A stretch of DNA of 64,000 nt from Glandiceps talaboti (Eukaryota > Hemichordata > Enteropneusta > Spengelidae): the NCBI RefSeq assembly GCF_964340395.1, contig NC_135557.1:3912216-3976215 (forward strand), given 5' to 3'. The notes below the pieces were generated by a model that saw only the letters and a program-made list of their open reading frames with translations, did not search any database and was not told where the DNA came from. This document shows positions 31,678 through 46,000 of the stretch, one piece after another. Numbering within the stretch: position 1 is the first letter of the stretch; each line of letters starts with the position of its first letter. A program made the position numbers and the translations under genes.

Positions 31678-32784
31678 TTGCTTTGTGATAGTATAAACAA
31701 TAACTGGGTATTTCTTTGTGATAGTATAAACAATAACTGGGTATTTCTTTGTGATAGTACTATAAACAATAACTGGGTATTTCTTTGTGATAGTATAAAC
31801 AATAACTGGGTATTTCTTTGTGATAGTATAAACAATAACTGGGTATTTCTTTGTGATAGTATAAACAATAACTGGGTATTTCTTTGTGATAGTATAAACA
31901 ATAACTGGGTATTTCTTTGTGATAGTACTATAAACAATAACTGGGTATTTCTTTGTGATAGTATAAACAATAACTGGGTATTTCTTTGTGATAGTATAAA
32001 CAATAACTGGGTATTTCTTTGTGATAGTATAAACAATAACTGGGTATTTCTTTGTGATAGTACTATAAACAATAACTGGGTATTTCTTTGTGATAGTATA
32101 AACAATAACTGGGTATTTCTTTGTGATAGTATAAACAATAACTGGGTATTTCTTTGTGATAGTACTATAAACAATAACTGGGTATTTCTTTGTGATAGTA
32201 TAAACAATAACTGGGTATTTCTTTGTGATAGTATAAACAATAACTAGGTATTTCTTTGTGATAGTATAAACAATAACTGGGTATTTCTTTGTGATAGTAT
32301 AAACAATAACTGGGTATTTCTTTGTGATAGTATAAACAATAACTGGGTATTTCTTTGTGATAGTACTATAAACAATAACTGGGTATTTCTTTGTGATAGT
32401 ATAAACAATAACTGGGTATTTCTTTGTGATAGTATAAACAATAACTGGGTATTTCTTTGTGATAGTATAAACAATAACTGGGTATTTCTTTGTGATAGTA
32501 TAAACAATAACTGGGTATTTCTTTGTGATAGTACTATAAACAATAACTGGGTATTTCTTTGTGATAGTATAAACAATAACTGGGTATTTCTTTGTGATAG
32601 TATAAACAATAACTGGGTATTTCTTTGTGATAGTATAAACAATAACTGGGTATTTCTTTGTGAGTATAAACAATAACTGGGTATTTCTTTGTGATAGTAT
32701 AAACAATAACTGGGTATTTCTTTGTGATAGTATAAACAATAACTGGGTATTTCTTTGTGATAGTATAAACAATAACTGGGTATT
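31678..32784. repeat. Minisatellite array D, 33-bp unit with 36-bp variant, about 33 copies
   Basis: The unit is TTTCTTTGTGATAGTATAAA followed by CAATAACTGGGTA. At least six copies carry a TAC insertion (GATAGTACTATAAAC), giving 36 bp, spaced every 3-6 units. Units of 33 and 36 bp both keep frame, so open frames of about 190-370 codons appear on both strands as artefacts. One copy near 32663 has a 3-bp deletion. Confidence 0.97.
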
Positions 32785-33001
32785 TTCACATATGAGCTGG
32801 TCATGTGACAGGAAACCAAAATATCCATTTATTGTTGATATTAATACGGCAATGAATAGGTCAAGGGCTTTCAGGAAATTGATAGTTATTTGTGGTGTGT
32901 GATGATTTATAACTTAGGAAAGTTCTGATTACAAGATATTGTTTTTATGTTCCTAACCTAGTTAAAGCAGTGACTAGCTGCAAGCGGAATGTATATCTTT
33001 G
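32785..33001. other. Unique spacer between arrays D and E
   Basis: About 217 bp without recognisable exon or element. Confidence 0.45.
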
Positions 33002-33764
33002 ATCACCTGTTTTGTTAGATATCAGTACAATAACATACTTGATAATATTGTACACTCTGAACAGTATTAAATCACCTGTATTGTTAGATACCAGTACAAT
33101 AACATACTTGATAATATTGTACACTCTGAACAGTATTAAATCACCTGTATTGTTAGATATCAGTACAACAACTTACTCATAATATTGTACACTCTGAACA
33201 GTATTAAATCACCTGTATTGTTAGATATCAGTACAACAACTTACTCATAATATGGTACACTCTGAACAGTATTAAATCACCTGTATTGTTAGATATCAGT
33301 ACAATAACTTACTCATAATATTGTACACTCTGAACAGTATTAAATCACCTGTATTGTTAGATATCAGTACAACAACTTACTCATAATATTGTACACTCTG
33401 AACAGTATTAAATCACCTGTATTGTTAGATATCAGTACAACAACTTACTCATAATATGGTACACTCTGAACAGTATTAAATCACCTGTATTGATAGATAT
33501 CAGTACAATAACATACTCAAAATATTGTACACTCTGAACAGTATTAAATCACCTGTATTGTTAGATATCAGTACAACAACTTACTCATAATATTGTACAC
33601 TCTGAACAGTATTAAATCACCTGTTTTGTTAGATATCAGTACAATAACATACTTGATAATATTGTACACTCTGAACAGTATTAAATCACCTGTATTGTTA
33701 GATATCAGTACAATAACATACTCATAATATTGTACACTCTGAACAGTATTAAATCACCTGTGAG
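33002..33764. repeat. Minisatellite array E, 66-69-bp unit, about 11 copies
   Basis: The unit runs ATCACCTGTATTGTTAGATA, TCAGTACAATAACATACT, then (TG)ATAATATTGTACACTC and TGAACAGTATTAA. The 69-bp form has CTTGATAATATT and the 66-bp form CTCATAATATT. The two forms are intermixed. Confidence 0.95.
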
Positions 33765-34052
33765 TAAAAGTACATGGTGTAGCTGTACACATATCATGGT
33801 ACAGTAAATCCAATCAAATTGGTTTTTGGGTCCGCACCTAAAAATTAGCACCCTCAATATGACCATGTTTTCAACCTGTTACTGTACTACTTCTGGATGT
33901 AATTGACCTCAATTAACCTCTCATTGACCTCAAATTGACCTCAAATTGACATGCACAATGTCTGATTATTGGTATTTTATCAATTTTCAGTTAATGTTTT
34001 GCTGATTGTGATGGAGACAATGTTAATCTCTTGTTACAGCGAGTGCAGCTTT
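33765..34052. other. Unique spacer between arrays E and F
   Basis: Contains four close copies of ATTGACCTCA at about 33902-33950. No coding support. Confidence 0.45.
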
Positions 34053-37000
34053 AATTCTATGACCAAGTTAATTAATGTAGTCTAGTACTAGTAGGTGTCT
34101 ATAAATTCTATAACCAAGTTAATTAATGTAGTCTAGTACTAGTAGGTGTCTATAAATTCTATGACCAAGTTAATTAATGTAGTCTAGTACTAGTAGGTGT
34201 CTATAAATTCTATAACCAAGTTAATTAATGTAGTCTAGTACTAGTAGATGTCTATAAATTCTATGACCAAGTTAATTAATGTAGTCTAGTACTAGTAGGT
34301 GTCTATAAATTCTATGACCAAGTTAATTAATGTAGTCTAGTACTAGTAGGTGTCTATAAATTCTATGACCAAGTTAATTAATGTAGTGTAGTACTAGTAG
34401 TTGTCTATAAATTCTATGACCAAGTTAATTAATGTAGTCTAGTACTAGTAGGTGTCTATAAATTCTATGACCAAGTTAATTAATGTAGTCTAGTACTAGT
34501 AGGTGTCTATAAATTCTATAACCAAGTTAATTAATGTAGTCTAGTACTAGTAGATGTCTATAAATTCTATGACCAAGTTAATTAATGTAGTCTAGTACTA
34601 GTAGGTGTCTATAAATTCTATGACCAAGTTAATTAATGTAGTCTAGTACTAGTAGGTGTCTATAAATTCTATAACCAAGTTAATTAATGTAGTCTAGTAC
34701 TAGTAGGTGTCTATAAATTCTATGACCAAGTTAATTAATGTAGTCTAGTACTAGTAGGTGTCTATAAATTCTATAACCAAGTTAATTAATGTAGTCTAGT
34801 ACTAGTAGGTGTCTATAAATTCTATAACCAAGTTAATTAATGTAGTCTAGTACTAGGAGCTGTCTATAAATTCTATAACCAAGTTAATTAATGTAGTCTA
34901 GTACTAGTAGGTGTCTATAAATTCTATGACCAAGTTAATTAATGTAGTCTAGTACTAGTAGGTGTCTATAAATTCTATAACCAAGTTAATTAATGTAGTC
35001 TAGTACTAGTAGGTGTCTATAAATTCTATGACCAAGTTAATTAATGTAGTCTAGTACTAGTACAGGTGTCTATAAATTCTATGACCAAGTTAATTAATGT
35101 AGTCTAGTACTAGTAGATGTCTATAAATTCTATGACCAAGTTAATTAATGTAGTCTAGTACTAGTAGGTGTCTATAAATTCTATGACCAAGTTAATTAAT
35201 GTAGTCTAGTACTAGTAGGTGTCTATAAATTCTATGACCAAGTTAATTAATGTAGTGTAGTACTAGTAGTTGTCTATAAATTCTATGACCAAGTTAATTA
35301 ATGTAGTCTAGTACTAGTAGGTGTCTATAAATTCTATGACCAAGTTAATTAATGTAGTCTAGTACTAGTAGGTGTCTATAAATTCTATAACCAAGTTAAT
35401 TAATGTAGTCTAGTACTAGTAGATGTCTATAAATTCTATGACCAAGTTAATTAATGTAGTCTAGTACTAGTAGGTGTCTATAAATTCTATGACCAAGTTA
35501 ATTAATGTAGTCTAGTACTAGTAGGTGTCTATAAATTCTATAACCAAGTTAATTAATGTAGTCTAGTACTAGTAGGTGTCTATAAATTCTATGACCAAGT
35601 TAATTAATGTAGTCTAGTACTAGTAGGTGTCTATAAATTCTATAACCAAGTTAATTAATGTAGTCTAGTACTAGTAGGTGTCTATAAATTCTATAACCAA
35701 GTTAATTAATGTAGTCTAGTACTAGGAGCTGTCTATAAATTCTATAACCAAGTTAATTAATGTAGTCTAGTACTAGTAGGTGTCTATAAATTCTATGACC
35801 AAGTTAATTAATGTAGTCTAGTACTAGTAGGTGTCTATAAATTCTATAACCAAGTTAATTAATGTAGTCTAGTACTAGTAGGTGTCTATAAATTCTATGA
35901 CCAAGTTAATTAATGTAGTCTAGTACTAGTACAGGTGTCTATAAATTCTATGACCAAGTTAATTAATGTAGTCTAGTACTAGTAGATGTCTATAAATTCT
36001 ATGACCAAGTTAATTAATGTAGTCTAGTACTAGTAGGTGTCTATAAATTCTATGACCAAGTTAATTAATGTAGTCTAGTACTAGTAGATGTCTATAAATT
36101 CTATGACCAAGTTAATTAATGTAGTCTAGTACTAGTAGGTGTCTATAAATTCTATGACCAAGTTAATTAATGTAGTCTAGTACTAGTAGGTGTCTATAAA
36201 TTCTATGACCAAGTTAATTAATGTAGTCTAGTACTAGTAGGTGTCTATAAATTCTATGACCAAGTTAATTAATGTAGTCTAGTACTAGTACAGGTGTCTA
36301 TAAATTCTATGACCAAGTTAATTAATGTAGTCTAGTACTAGTAGGTGTCTATAAATTCTATGACCAAGTTAATTAATGTAGTCTAGTACTAGTAGGTGTC
36401 TATAAATTCTATGACCAAGTTAATTACTGTAGTCTAGTACTAGTACATGTGTCTATAAATTCTATGACCAAGTTAATTAATGTAGTCTAGTACTAGTAGG
36501 TGTCTATAAATTCTATAACCAAGTTAATTAATGTAGTCTAGTACTAGTAGGTGTCTATAAATTCTATGACCAAGTTAATTAATGTAGTCTAGTACTAGTA
36601 GGTGTCTATAAATTCTATGACCAAGTTAATTAATGTAGTCTAGTACTAGTAGGTGTCTATAAATTCTATAACCAAGTTAATTAATGTAGTCTAGTACTAG
36701 GAGCTGTCTATAAATTCTATGACCAAGTTAATTAATGTAGTCTAGTACTAGTAGGTGTCTATAAATTCTATAACCAAGTTAATTAATGTAGTCTAGTACT
36801 AGTAGGTGTCTATAAATTCTATGACCAAGTTAATTAATGTAGTCTAGTACTAGTAGGTGTCTATAAATTCTATAACCAAGTTAATTAATGTAGTCTAGTA
36901 CTAGTAGGTGTCTATAAATTCTATGACCAAGTTAATTAATGTAGTCTAGTACTAGTAGGTGTCTATAAATTCTATAACCAAGTTAATTAATGTAGTCTAG

Positions 37001-40000
37001 TACTAGTAGATGTCTATAAATTCTATGACCAAGTTAATTAATGTAGTCTAGTACTAGTAGGTGTCTATAAATTCTATGACCAAGTTAATTAATGTAGTCT
37101 AGTACTAGTAGGTGTCTATAAATTCTATAACCAAGTTAATTAATGTAGTCTAGTACTAGTAGGTGTCTATAAATTCTATGACCAAGTTAATTAATGTAGT
37201 CTAGTACTAGTAGGTGTCTATAAATTTTATAACCAAGTTAATTAATGTAGTCTAGTACTAGTAGGTGTCTATAAATTCTATGACCAAGTTAATTAATGTA
37301 GTCTAGTACTAGTAGGTGTCTATAAATTCTATGACCAAGTTAATTAATGTAGTCTAGTACTAGGAGCTGTCTATAAATTCTATGACCAAGTTAATTAATG
37401 TAGTCTAGTACTAGTAGGTGTCTATAAATTCTATAACCAAGTTAATTAATGTAGTCTAGTACTAGTAGGTGTCTATAAATTCTATAACCAAGTTAATTAA
37501 TGTAGTGTAGTACTAGTAGGTGTCTATAAATTCTATAACCAAGTTAATTAATGTAGTCTAGTACTAGTAGGTGTCTATAAATTCTATAACCAAGTTAATT
37601 AATGTAGTCTAGTACTAGTAGGTGTCTGTAAATTCTATGACCAAGTTAATTAATGTAGTGTAGTACTAGTAGGTGTCTATAAATTCTATGACCAAGTTAA
37701 TTAATGTAGTCTAGTACTAGTACAGGTGTCTATAAATTCTATAACCAAGTTAATTAATGTAGTCTAGTACTAGTAGGTGTCTATAAATTCTATGACCAAG
37801 TTAATTAATGTAGTCTAGTACTAGTAGGTGTCTATAAATTCTATGACCAAGTTAATTAATGTAGTCTAGTACTAGTAGGTGTCTATAAATTCTATGACCA
37901 AGTTAATTAATGTAGTGTAGTACTAGTAGGTGTCTATAAATTCTATAACCAAGTTAATTAATGTAGTCTAGTACTAGTACAGGTGTCTATAAATTCTATG
38001 ACCAAGTTAATTACTGTAGTCTAGTACTAGTAGGTGTCTATAAATTCTATAACCAAGTTAATTAATGTAGTCTAGTACTAGTAGGTGTCTATAAATTCTA
38101 TAACCAAGTTAATTAATGTAGTCTAGTACTAGTAGGTGTCTATAAATTCTATGACCAAGTTAATTAATGTAGTCTAGTACTAGTAGCTGTCTATATATTC
38201 TATGACCAAGTTAATTAATGTAGTCTAGTACTAGTAGGTGTCTATAAATTCTATAACCAAGTTAATTACTGTAGTCTAGTACTAGTACAGGTGTCTATAA
38301 ATTCTATGACCAAGTTAATTAATGTAGTGTAGTACTAGTAGGTGTCTATAAATTCTATAACCAAGTTAATTAATGTAGTCTAGTACTAGTAGGTGTCTAT
38401 AAATTCTATGACCAAGTTAATTAATGTAGTCTAGTACTAGTAGGTGTCTATAAATTCTATGACCAAGTTAATTAATGTAGTCTAGTACTAGTAGGTGTCT
38501 ATAAATTCTATGACCAAGTTAATTACTGTAGTCTAGTACTAGTAGTTGTCTATAAATTCTATGACCAAGTTTACTAATGTAGTCTAGTACTAGGAGCTGT
38601 CTATATATTCTATGACCAAGTTAATTAATGTAGTCTAGTACTAGTAGGTGTCTATAAATTCTATGACCAAGTTAATTAATGTAGTGTAGTACTAGTAGTT
38701 GTCTATAAATTCTATGACCAAGTTAATTAATGTAGTCTAGTACTAGTAGGTGTCTATAAATTCTATAACCAAGTTAATTAATGTAGTCTAGTACTAGTAG
38801 TTGTCTATAAATTCTATGACCAAGTTAATTAATGTAGTCTAGTACTAGTAGGTGTCTATAAATTCTATGACCAAGTTAATTAATGTAGTGTAGTACTAGT
38901 AGTTGTCTATAAATTCTATGACCAAGTTAATTAATGTAGTCTAGTACTAGTAGGTGTCTATAAATTCTATAACCAAGTTAATTAATGTAGTCTAGTACTA
39001 GTAGTTGTCTATAAATTCTATGACCAAGTTAATTAATGTAGTCTAGTACTAGTAGGTGTCTATAAATTCTATAACCAAGTTAATTAATGTAGTCTAGTAC
39101 TAGTAGATGTCTATAAATTCTATGACCAAGTTAATTAATGTAGTCTAGTACTAGTAGGTGTCTATAAATTCTATGACCAAGTTAATTAATGTAGTCTAGT
39201 ACTAGTAGTTGTCTATAAATTCTATGACCAAGTTTACTAATGTAGTCTAGTACTAGGAGCTGTCTATATATTCTATGACCAAGTTAATTAATGTAGTCTA
39301 GTACTAGTAGTTGTCTATAAATTCTATGACAAGTTAATTAATGTAGTCTAGTACTAGTAGGTGTCTATAAATTCTATAACCAAGTTAATTAATGTAGTCT
39401 AGTACTAGTAGATGTCTATAAATTCTATGACCAAGTTAATTAATGTAGTCTAGTACTAGTAGGTGTCTATAAATTCTATGACCAAGTTAATTAATGTAGT
39501 CTAGTACTAGTAGGTGTCTATAAATTCTATAACCAAGTTAATTAATGTAGTCTAGTACTAGTAGATGTCTATAAATTCTATGACCAAGTTAATTAATGTA
39601 GTCTAGTACTAGTAGGTGTCTATAAATTCTATGACCAAGTTAATTAATGTAGTCTAGTACTAGTAGGTGTCTATAAATTCTATGACAAGTTAATTAATGT
39701 AGTCTAGTACTAGTAGGTGTCTATAAATTCTATGACCAAGTTTACTAATGTAGTCTAGTACTAGTAGGTGTCTATAAATTCTATGACCAAGTTGATTAAT
39801 GTAGTCTAGTACTAGTACAGGTGTCTATAAATTCTATGACCAAGTTAATTAATGTAGTCTAGTACTAGATGTCTATAAATTCTATGACCAAGTTAATTAA
39901 TGTAGTCTAGTACTAGGAGCTGTCTATATATTCTATGACCAAGTTAATTAATGTAGTCTAGTACTAGTAGGTGTCTATAAATTCTATGACAAGTTAATTA

Positions 40001-43000
40001 ATGTAGTCTAGTACTAGTAGGTGTCTATACATTCTATGACCAAGTTTACTAATGTAGTCTAGTACTAGTAGGTGTCTATAAATTCTATGACCAAGTTAAT
40101 TAATGTAGTCTAGTACTAGTAGGTGTCTATAAATTCTATGACCAAGTTAATTAATGTAGTCTAGTACTAGTAGGTGTCTATAAATTCTATGACAAGTTAA
40201 TTAATGTAGTCTAGTACTAGTAGGTGTCTATAAATTCTATGACCAAGTTAATTAATGTAGTCTAGTACTAGTAGGTGTCTTTAAATTCTATGACAAGTTA
40301 ATTAATGTAGTCTAGTACTAGTAGGTGTCTATAAATTCCATGACCAAGTTAATTAATGTAGTCTAGTACTAGTAGGTGTCTATAAATTCTATGACAAGTT
40401 AATTAATGTAGTCTAGTACTAGTAGGTGTCTATAAATTCTATGACCAAGTTAATTAATGTAGTCTAGTACTAGGAGCTGTCTATAAAGTCTATAACCAAG
40501 TTAATTAATGTAGTCTAGTACTAGTAGGTGTCTATAAATTCTATGACCAAGTTAATTAATGTAGTCTAGTACTAGTAGTTGTCTATAAATTCTATAACCA
40601 AGTTAATTAATGTAGTCTAGTACTAGTAGGTGTCTATAAATTCTATGACAAGTTGATTAATGTAGTCTAGTACTAGTAGGTGTCTATAAATTCTATGACC
40701 AAGTTAATTAATGTAGTCTAGTACTAGTAGGTGTCTATAAATTCTATGACCAAGTTAATTAATGTAGTCTAGTACTAGTAGGTGTCTATAAATTCTATGA
40801 CCAAGTTAATTAATGTAGTCTAGTACTAGTAGGTGTCTATAAATTCTATGACCAAGTTAATTAATGTAGTGTAGTACTAGTAGGTGTCTATAAATTCTAT
40901 AACCAAGTTAATTAATGTAGTCTAGTACTAGTAGGTGTCTATAAATTCTATGACCAAGTTAATTAATGTAGTCTAGTACTAGTAGGTGTCTATAAATTCT
41001 ATAACCAAGTTAATTAATGTAGTCTAGTACTAGTAGGTGTCTATAAATTCTATGACCAAGTTAATTAATGTAGTCTAGTACTAGTAGGTGTCTATAAATT
41101 CTATAACCAAGTTAATTAATGTAGTCTAGTACTAGTAGGTGTCTTTAAATTCTATGACAAGTTAATTAATGTAGTCTAGTACTAGTAGGTGTCTATAAAT
41201 TCTATGACCAAGTTAATTAATGTAGTCTAGTACTAGTAGGTGTCTATAAATTCTATGACAAGTTAATTAATGTAGTCTAGTACTAGTAGGTGTCTATAAA
41301 TTCTATGACCAAGTTAATTAATGTAGTCTAGTACTAGGAGCTGTCTATAAAGTCTATAACCAAGTTAATTAATGTAGTCTAGTACTAGTAGGTGTCTATA
41401 AATTCTATGACCAAGTTAATTAATGTAGTCTAGTACTAGTAGTTGTCTATAAATTCTATAACCAAGTTAATTAATGTAGTCTAGTACTAGTAGGTGTCTA
41501 TAAATTCTATGACAAGTTGATTAATGTAGTCTAGTACTAGTAGGTGTCTATAAATTCTATGACCAAGTTAATTAATGTAGTCTAGTACTAGTAGGTGTCT
41601 ATAAATTCTATGACCAAGTTAATTAATGTAGTCTAGTACTAGTAGGTGTCTATAAATTCTATGACCAAGTTAATTAATGTAGTCTAGTACTAGTAGGTGT
41701 CTATAAATTCTATGACCAAGTTAATTAATGTAGTGTAGTACTAGTAGGTGTCTATAAATTCTATAACCAAGTTAATTAATGTAGTCTAGTACTAGTAGGT
41801 GTCTATAAATTCTATGACCAAGTTAATTAATGTAGTCTAGTACTAGTAGGTGTCTATAAATTCTATAACCAAGTTAATTAATGTAGTCTAGTACTAGTAG
41901 GTGTCTATAAATTCTATGACCAAGTTAATTAATGTAGTCTAGTACTAGTAGGTGTCTATAAATTCTATAACCAAGTTAATTAATGTAGTCTAGTACTAGT
42001 AGGTGTCTATAAATTCTATGACCAAGTTAATTACTGTAGTCTAGTACTAGTAGGTGTCTATAAATTCTATAACCAAGTTAATTACTGTAGTCTAGTACTA
42101 GTAGTTGTCTATAAATTCTATGACCAAGTTTACTAATGTAGTCTAGTACTAGGAGCTGTCTATATATTCTATGACCAAGTTAATTAATGTAGTCTAGTAC
42201 TAGTAGGTGTCTATAAATTCTATGACAAGTTGATTAATGTAGTCTAGTACTAGTAGGTGTCTATAAATTCTATGACCAAGTTAATTAATGTAGTCTAGTA
42301 CTAGTAGGTGTCTATAAATTCTATGACCAAGTTAATTACTGTAGTCTAGTACTAGTAGGTGTCTATAAATTCTATGACCAAGTTAATTAATGTAGTCTAG
42401 TACTAGTAGGTGTCTATAAATTCTATGACAAGTTAATTAATGTAGTCTAGTACTAGTAGGTGTCTATAAATTCTATAACCAAGTTAATTAATGTAGTCTA
42501 GTACTAGTAGGTGTCTATAAATTCTATGACCAAGTTAATTAATGTAGTCTAGTACTAGTAGGTGTCTATAAATTCTATAACCAAGTTAATTAATGTAGTC
42601 TAGTACTAGTAGGTGTCTATAAATTCTATAACCAAGTTAATTAATGTAGTCTAGTACTAGTAGGTGTCTATAAATTCTATAACCAAGTTAATTAATGTAG
42701 TCTAGTACTAGTAGGTGTCTATAAATTCTATGACCAAGTTAATTAATGTAGTCTAGTACTAGTAGGTGTCTATAAATTCTATGACCAAGTTAATTACTGT
42801 AGTCTAGTACTAGTAGGTGTCTATAAATTCTATGACCAAGTTAATTAATGTAGTCTAGTACTAGTAGGTGTCTATAAATTCTATGACAAGTTAATTAATG
42901 TAGTCTAGTACTAGTAGGTGTCTATAAATTCTATGACCAAGTTAATTAATGTAGTGTAGTACTAGTAGGTGTCTATAAATTCTATAACCAAGTTAATTAA

Positions 43001-46000
43001 TGTAGTCTAGTACTAGTAGGTGTCTATAAATTCTATGACCAAGTTAATTAATGTAGTCTAGTACTAGTAGGTGTCTATAAATTCTATGACCAAGTTAATT
43101 AATGTAGTCTAGTACTAGGAGCTGTCTATAAATTCTATGACCAAGTTAATTAATGTAGTCTAGTACTAGTAGGTGTCTATAAATTCTATAACCAAGTTAA
43201 TTAATGTAGTGTAGTACTAGTAGGTGTCTATAAATTCTATAACCAAGTTAGTTAATGTAGTCTAGTACTAGTAGGTGTCTATAAATTCTATAACCAAGTT
43301 AATTAATGTAGTCTAGTACTAGTAGGTGTCTATAAATTCTATAACCAAGTTAATTAATGTAGTCTAGTACTAGTAGGTGTCTATAAATTCTATAACCAAG
43401 TTAATTAATGTAGTCTAGTACTAGTAGGTGTCTATAAATTCTATAACCAAGTTAATTAATGTAGTCTAGTACTAGTAGGTGTCTATAAATTCTATGACCA
43501 AGTTAATTAATGTAGTCTAGTACTAGTAGATGTCTATAAATTCTATGACCAAGTTAATTAATGTAGTCTAGTACTAGTAGATGTCTATAAATTCTATGAC
43601 CAAGTTAATTAATGTAGTCTAGTACTAGTAGGTGTCTATAAATTCTATGACCAAGTTAATTAATGTAGTCTAGTACTAGTAGGTGTCTATAAATTCTATG
43701 ACCAAGTTAATTAATGTAGTCTAGTACTAGTAGATGTCTATAAATTCTATGACCAAGTTAATTAATGTAGTCTAGTACTAGTAGATGTCTATAAATTCTA
43801 TGACCAAGTTAATTAATGTAGTCTAGTACTAGTAGTTGTCTATAAATTCTATAACCAAGTTAATTAATGTAGTCTAGTACTAGTAGTTGTCTATAAATTC
43901 TATGACCAAGTTTACTAATGTAGTCTAGTACTAGGAGCTGTCTATATATTCTATGACCAAGTTAATTAATGTAGTCTAGTACTAGTAGGTGTCTATAAAT
44001 TCTATGACCAAGTTAATTAATGTAGTCTAGTACTAGTAGGTGTCTATAAATTCTATAACCAAGTTAATTAATGTAGTCTAGTACTAGTAGGTGTCTATAA
44101 ATTCTATGACCAAGTTAATTAATGTAGTCTAGTACTAGTAGGTGTCTATAAATTCTATAACCAAGTTAATTAATGTAGTCTAGTACTAGTAGTTGTCTAT
44201 AAATTCTATGACCAAGTTAATTAATGTAGTCTAGTACTAGTAGTTGTCTATAAATTCTATGACCAAGTTAATTAATGTAGTCTAGTACTAGTAGGTGTCT
44301 ATAAATTCTATGACCAAGTTAATTAATGTAGTGTAGTACTAGTAGTTGTCTATAAATTCTATGACCAAGTTAATTAATGTAGTCTAGTACTAGTAGGTGT
44401 CTATAAATTCTATAACCAAGTTAATTAATGTAGTCTAGTACTAGTAGGTGTCTATAAATTCTATAACCAAGTTAATTAATGTAGTCTAGTACTAGTAGGT
44501 GTCTATAAATTCTATAACCAAGTTAATTACTGTAGTCTAGTACTAGTACAGGTGTCTATAAATTCTATGACCAAGTTAATTAATGTAGTCTAGTACTAGT
44601 AGGTGTCTATAAATTCTATAACCAAGTTAATTAATGTAGTCTAGTACTAGTAGGTGTCTATAAATTCTATAACCAAGTTAATTAATGTAGTCTAGTACTA
44701 GTAGGTGTCTATAAATTCTATAACCAAGTTAATTAATGTAGTCTAGTACTAGTAGGTGTCTATAAATTCTATAACCAAGTTAATTACTGTAGTCTAGTAC
44801 TAGTACAGGTGTCTATAAATTCTATGACCAAGTTAATTAATGTAGTCTAGTACTAGTAGGTGTCTATAAATTCTATGACCAAGTTAATTAATGTAGTCTA
44901 GTACTAGTAGGTGTCTATAAATTATATGACCAAGTTAATTAATGTAGTCTAGTACTAGTAGGTGTCTATAAATTCTATGACCAAGTTAATTAATGTAGTC
45001 TAGTACTAGTAGGTGTCTATAAATTCTATAACCAAGTTAATTAATGTAGTCTAGTACTAGTAGGTGTCTATAAATTCTATGACCAAGTTAATTAATGTAG
45101 TCTAGTACTAGTAGGTGTCTATAAATTCTATGACCAAGTTAATTAATGTAGTCTAGTACTAGTAGGTGTCTATAAATTCTATGACCAAGTTAATTAATGT
45201 AGTCTAGTACTAGTAGGTGTCTATAAATTCTATGACCAAGTTAATTAATGTAGTCTAGTACTAGTAGGTGTCTATAAATTCTATAACCAAGTTAATTAAT
45301 GTAGTCTAGTACTAGTAGGTGTCTATAAATTCTATGACCAAGTTAATTAATGTAGTCTAGTACTAGTAGGTGTCTATAAATTCTATGACCAAGTTAATTA
45401 CTGTAGTCTAGTACTAGTAGGTGTCTATAAATTCTATGACCAAGTTAATTAATGTAGTCTAGTACTAGTAGGTGTCTATAAATTCTATGACCAAGTTAAT
45501 TAATGTAGTCTAGTACTAGTAGATGTCTATAAATTCTATGACCAAGTTAATTAATGTAGTCTAGTACTAGTAGGTGTCTATAAATTCTATGACCAAGTTA
45601 ATTAATGTAGTCTAGTACTAGTAGATGTCTATAAATTCTATAACCAAGTTAATTAATGTAGTCTAGTACTAGTAGGTGTCTATAAATTCTATGACCAAGT
45701 TAATTAATGTAGTCTAGTACTAGGAGCTGTCTATAAATTCTATGACCAAGTTAATTAATGTAGTCTAGTACTAGTAGGTGTCTATAAATTATATGACCAA
45801 GTTAATTACTGTAGTCTAGTACTAGTAGGTGTCTATAAATTCTATGACCAAGTTAATTAATGTAGTCTAGTACTAGTAGGTGTCTATAAATTCTATGACC
45901 AAGTTAATTAATGTAGTCTAGTACTAGTAGGTGTCTATAAATTCTATGACCAAGTTATTTAATGTAGTCTAGTACTAGTAGGTGTCTATAAATTCTATGA

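Noticed and set aside
31651-32902. Open frames of 80-373 codons on both strands
   Set aside because: Translations of the 33/36-bp minisatellite.
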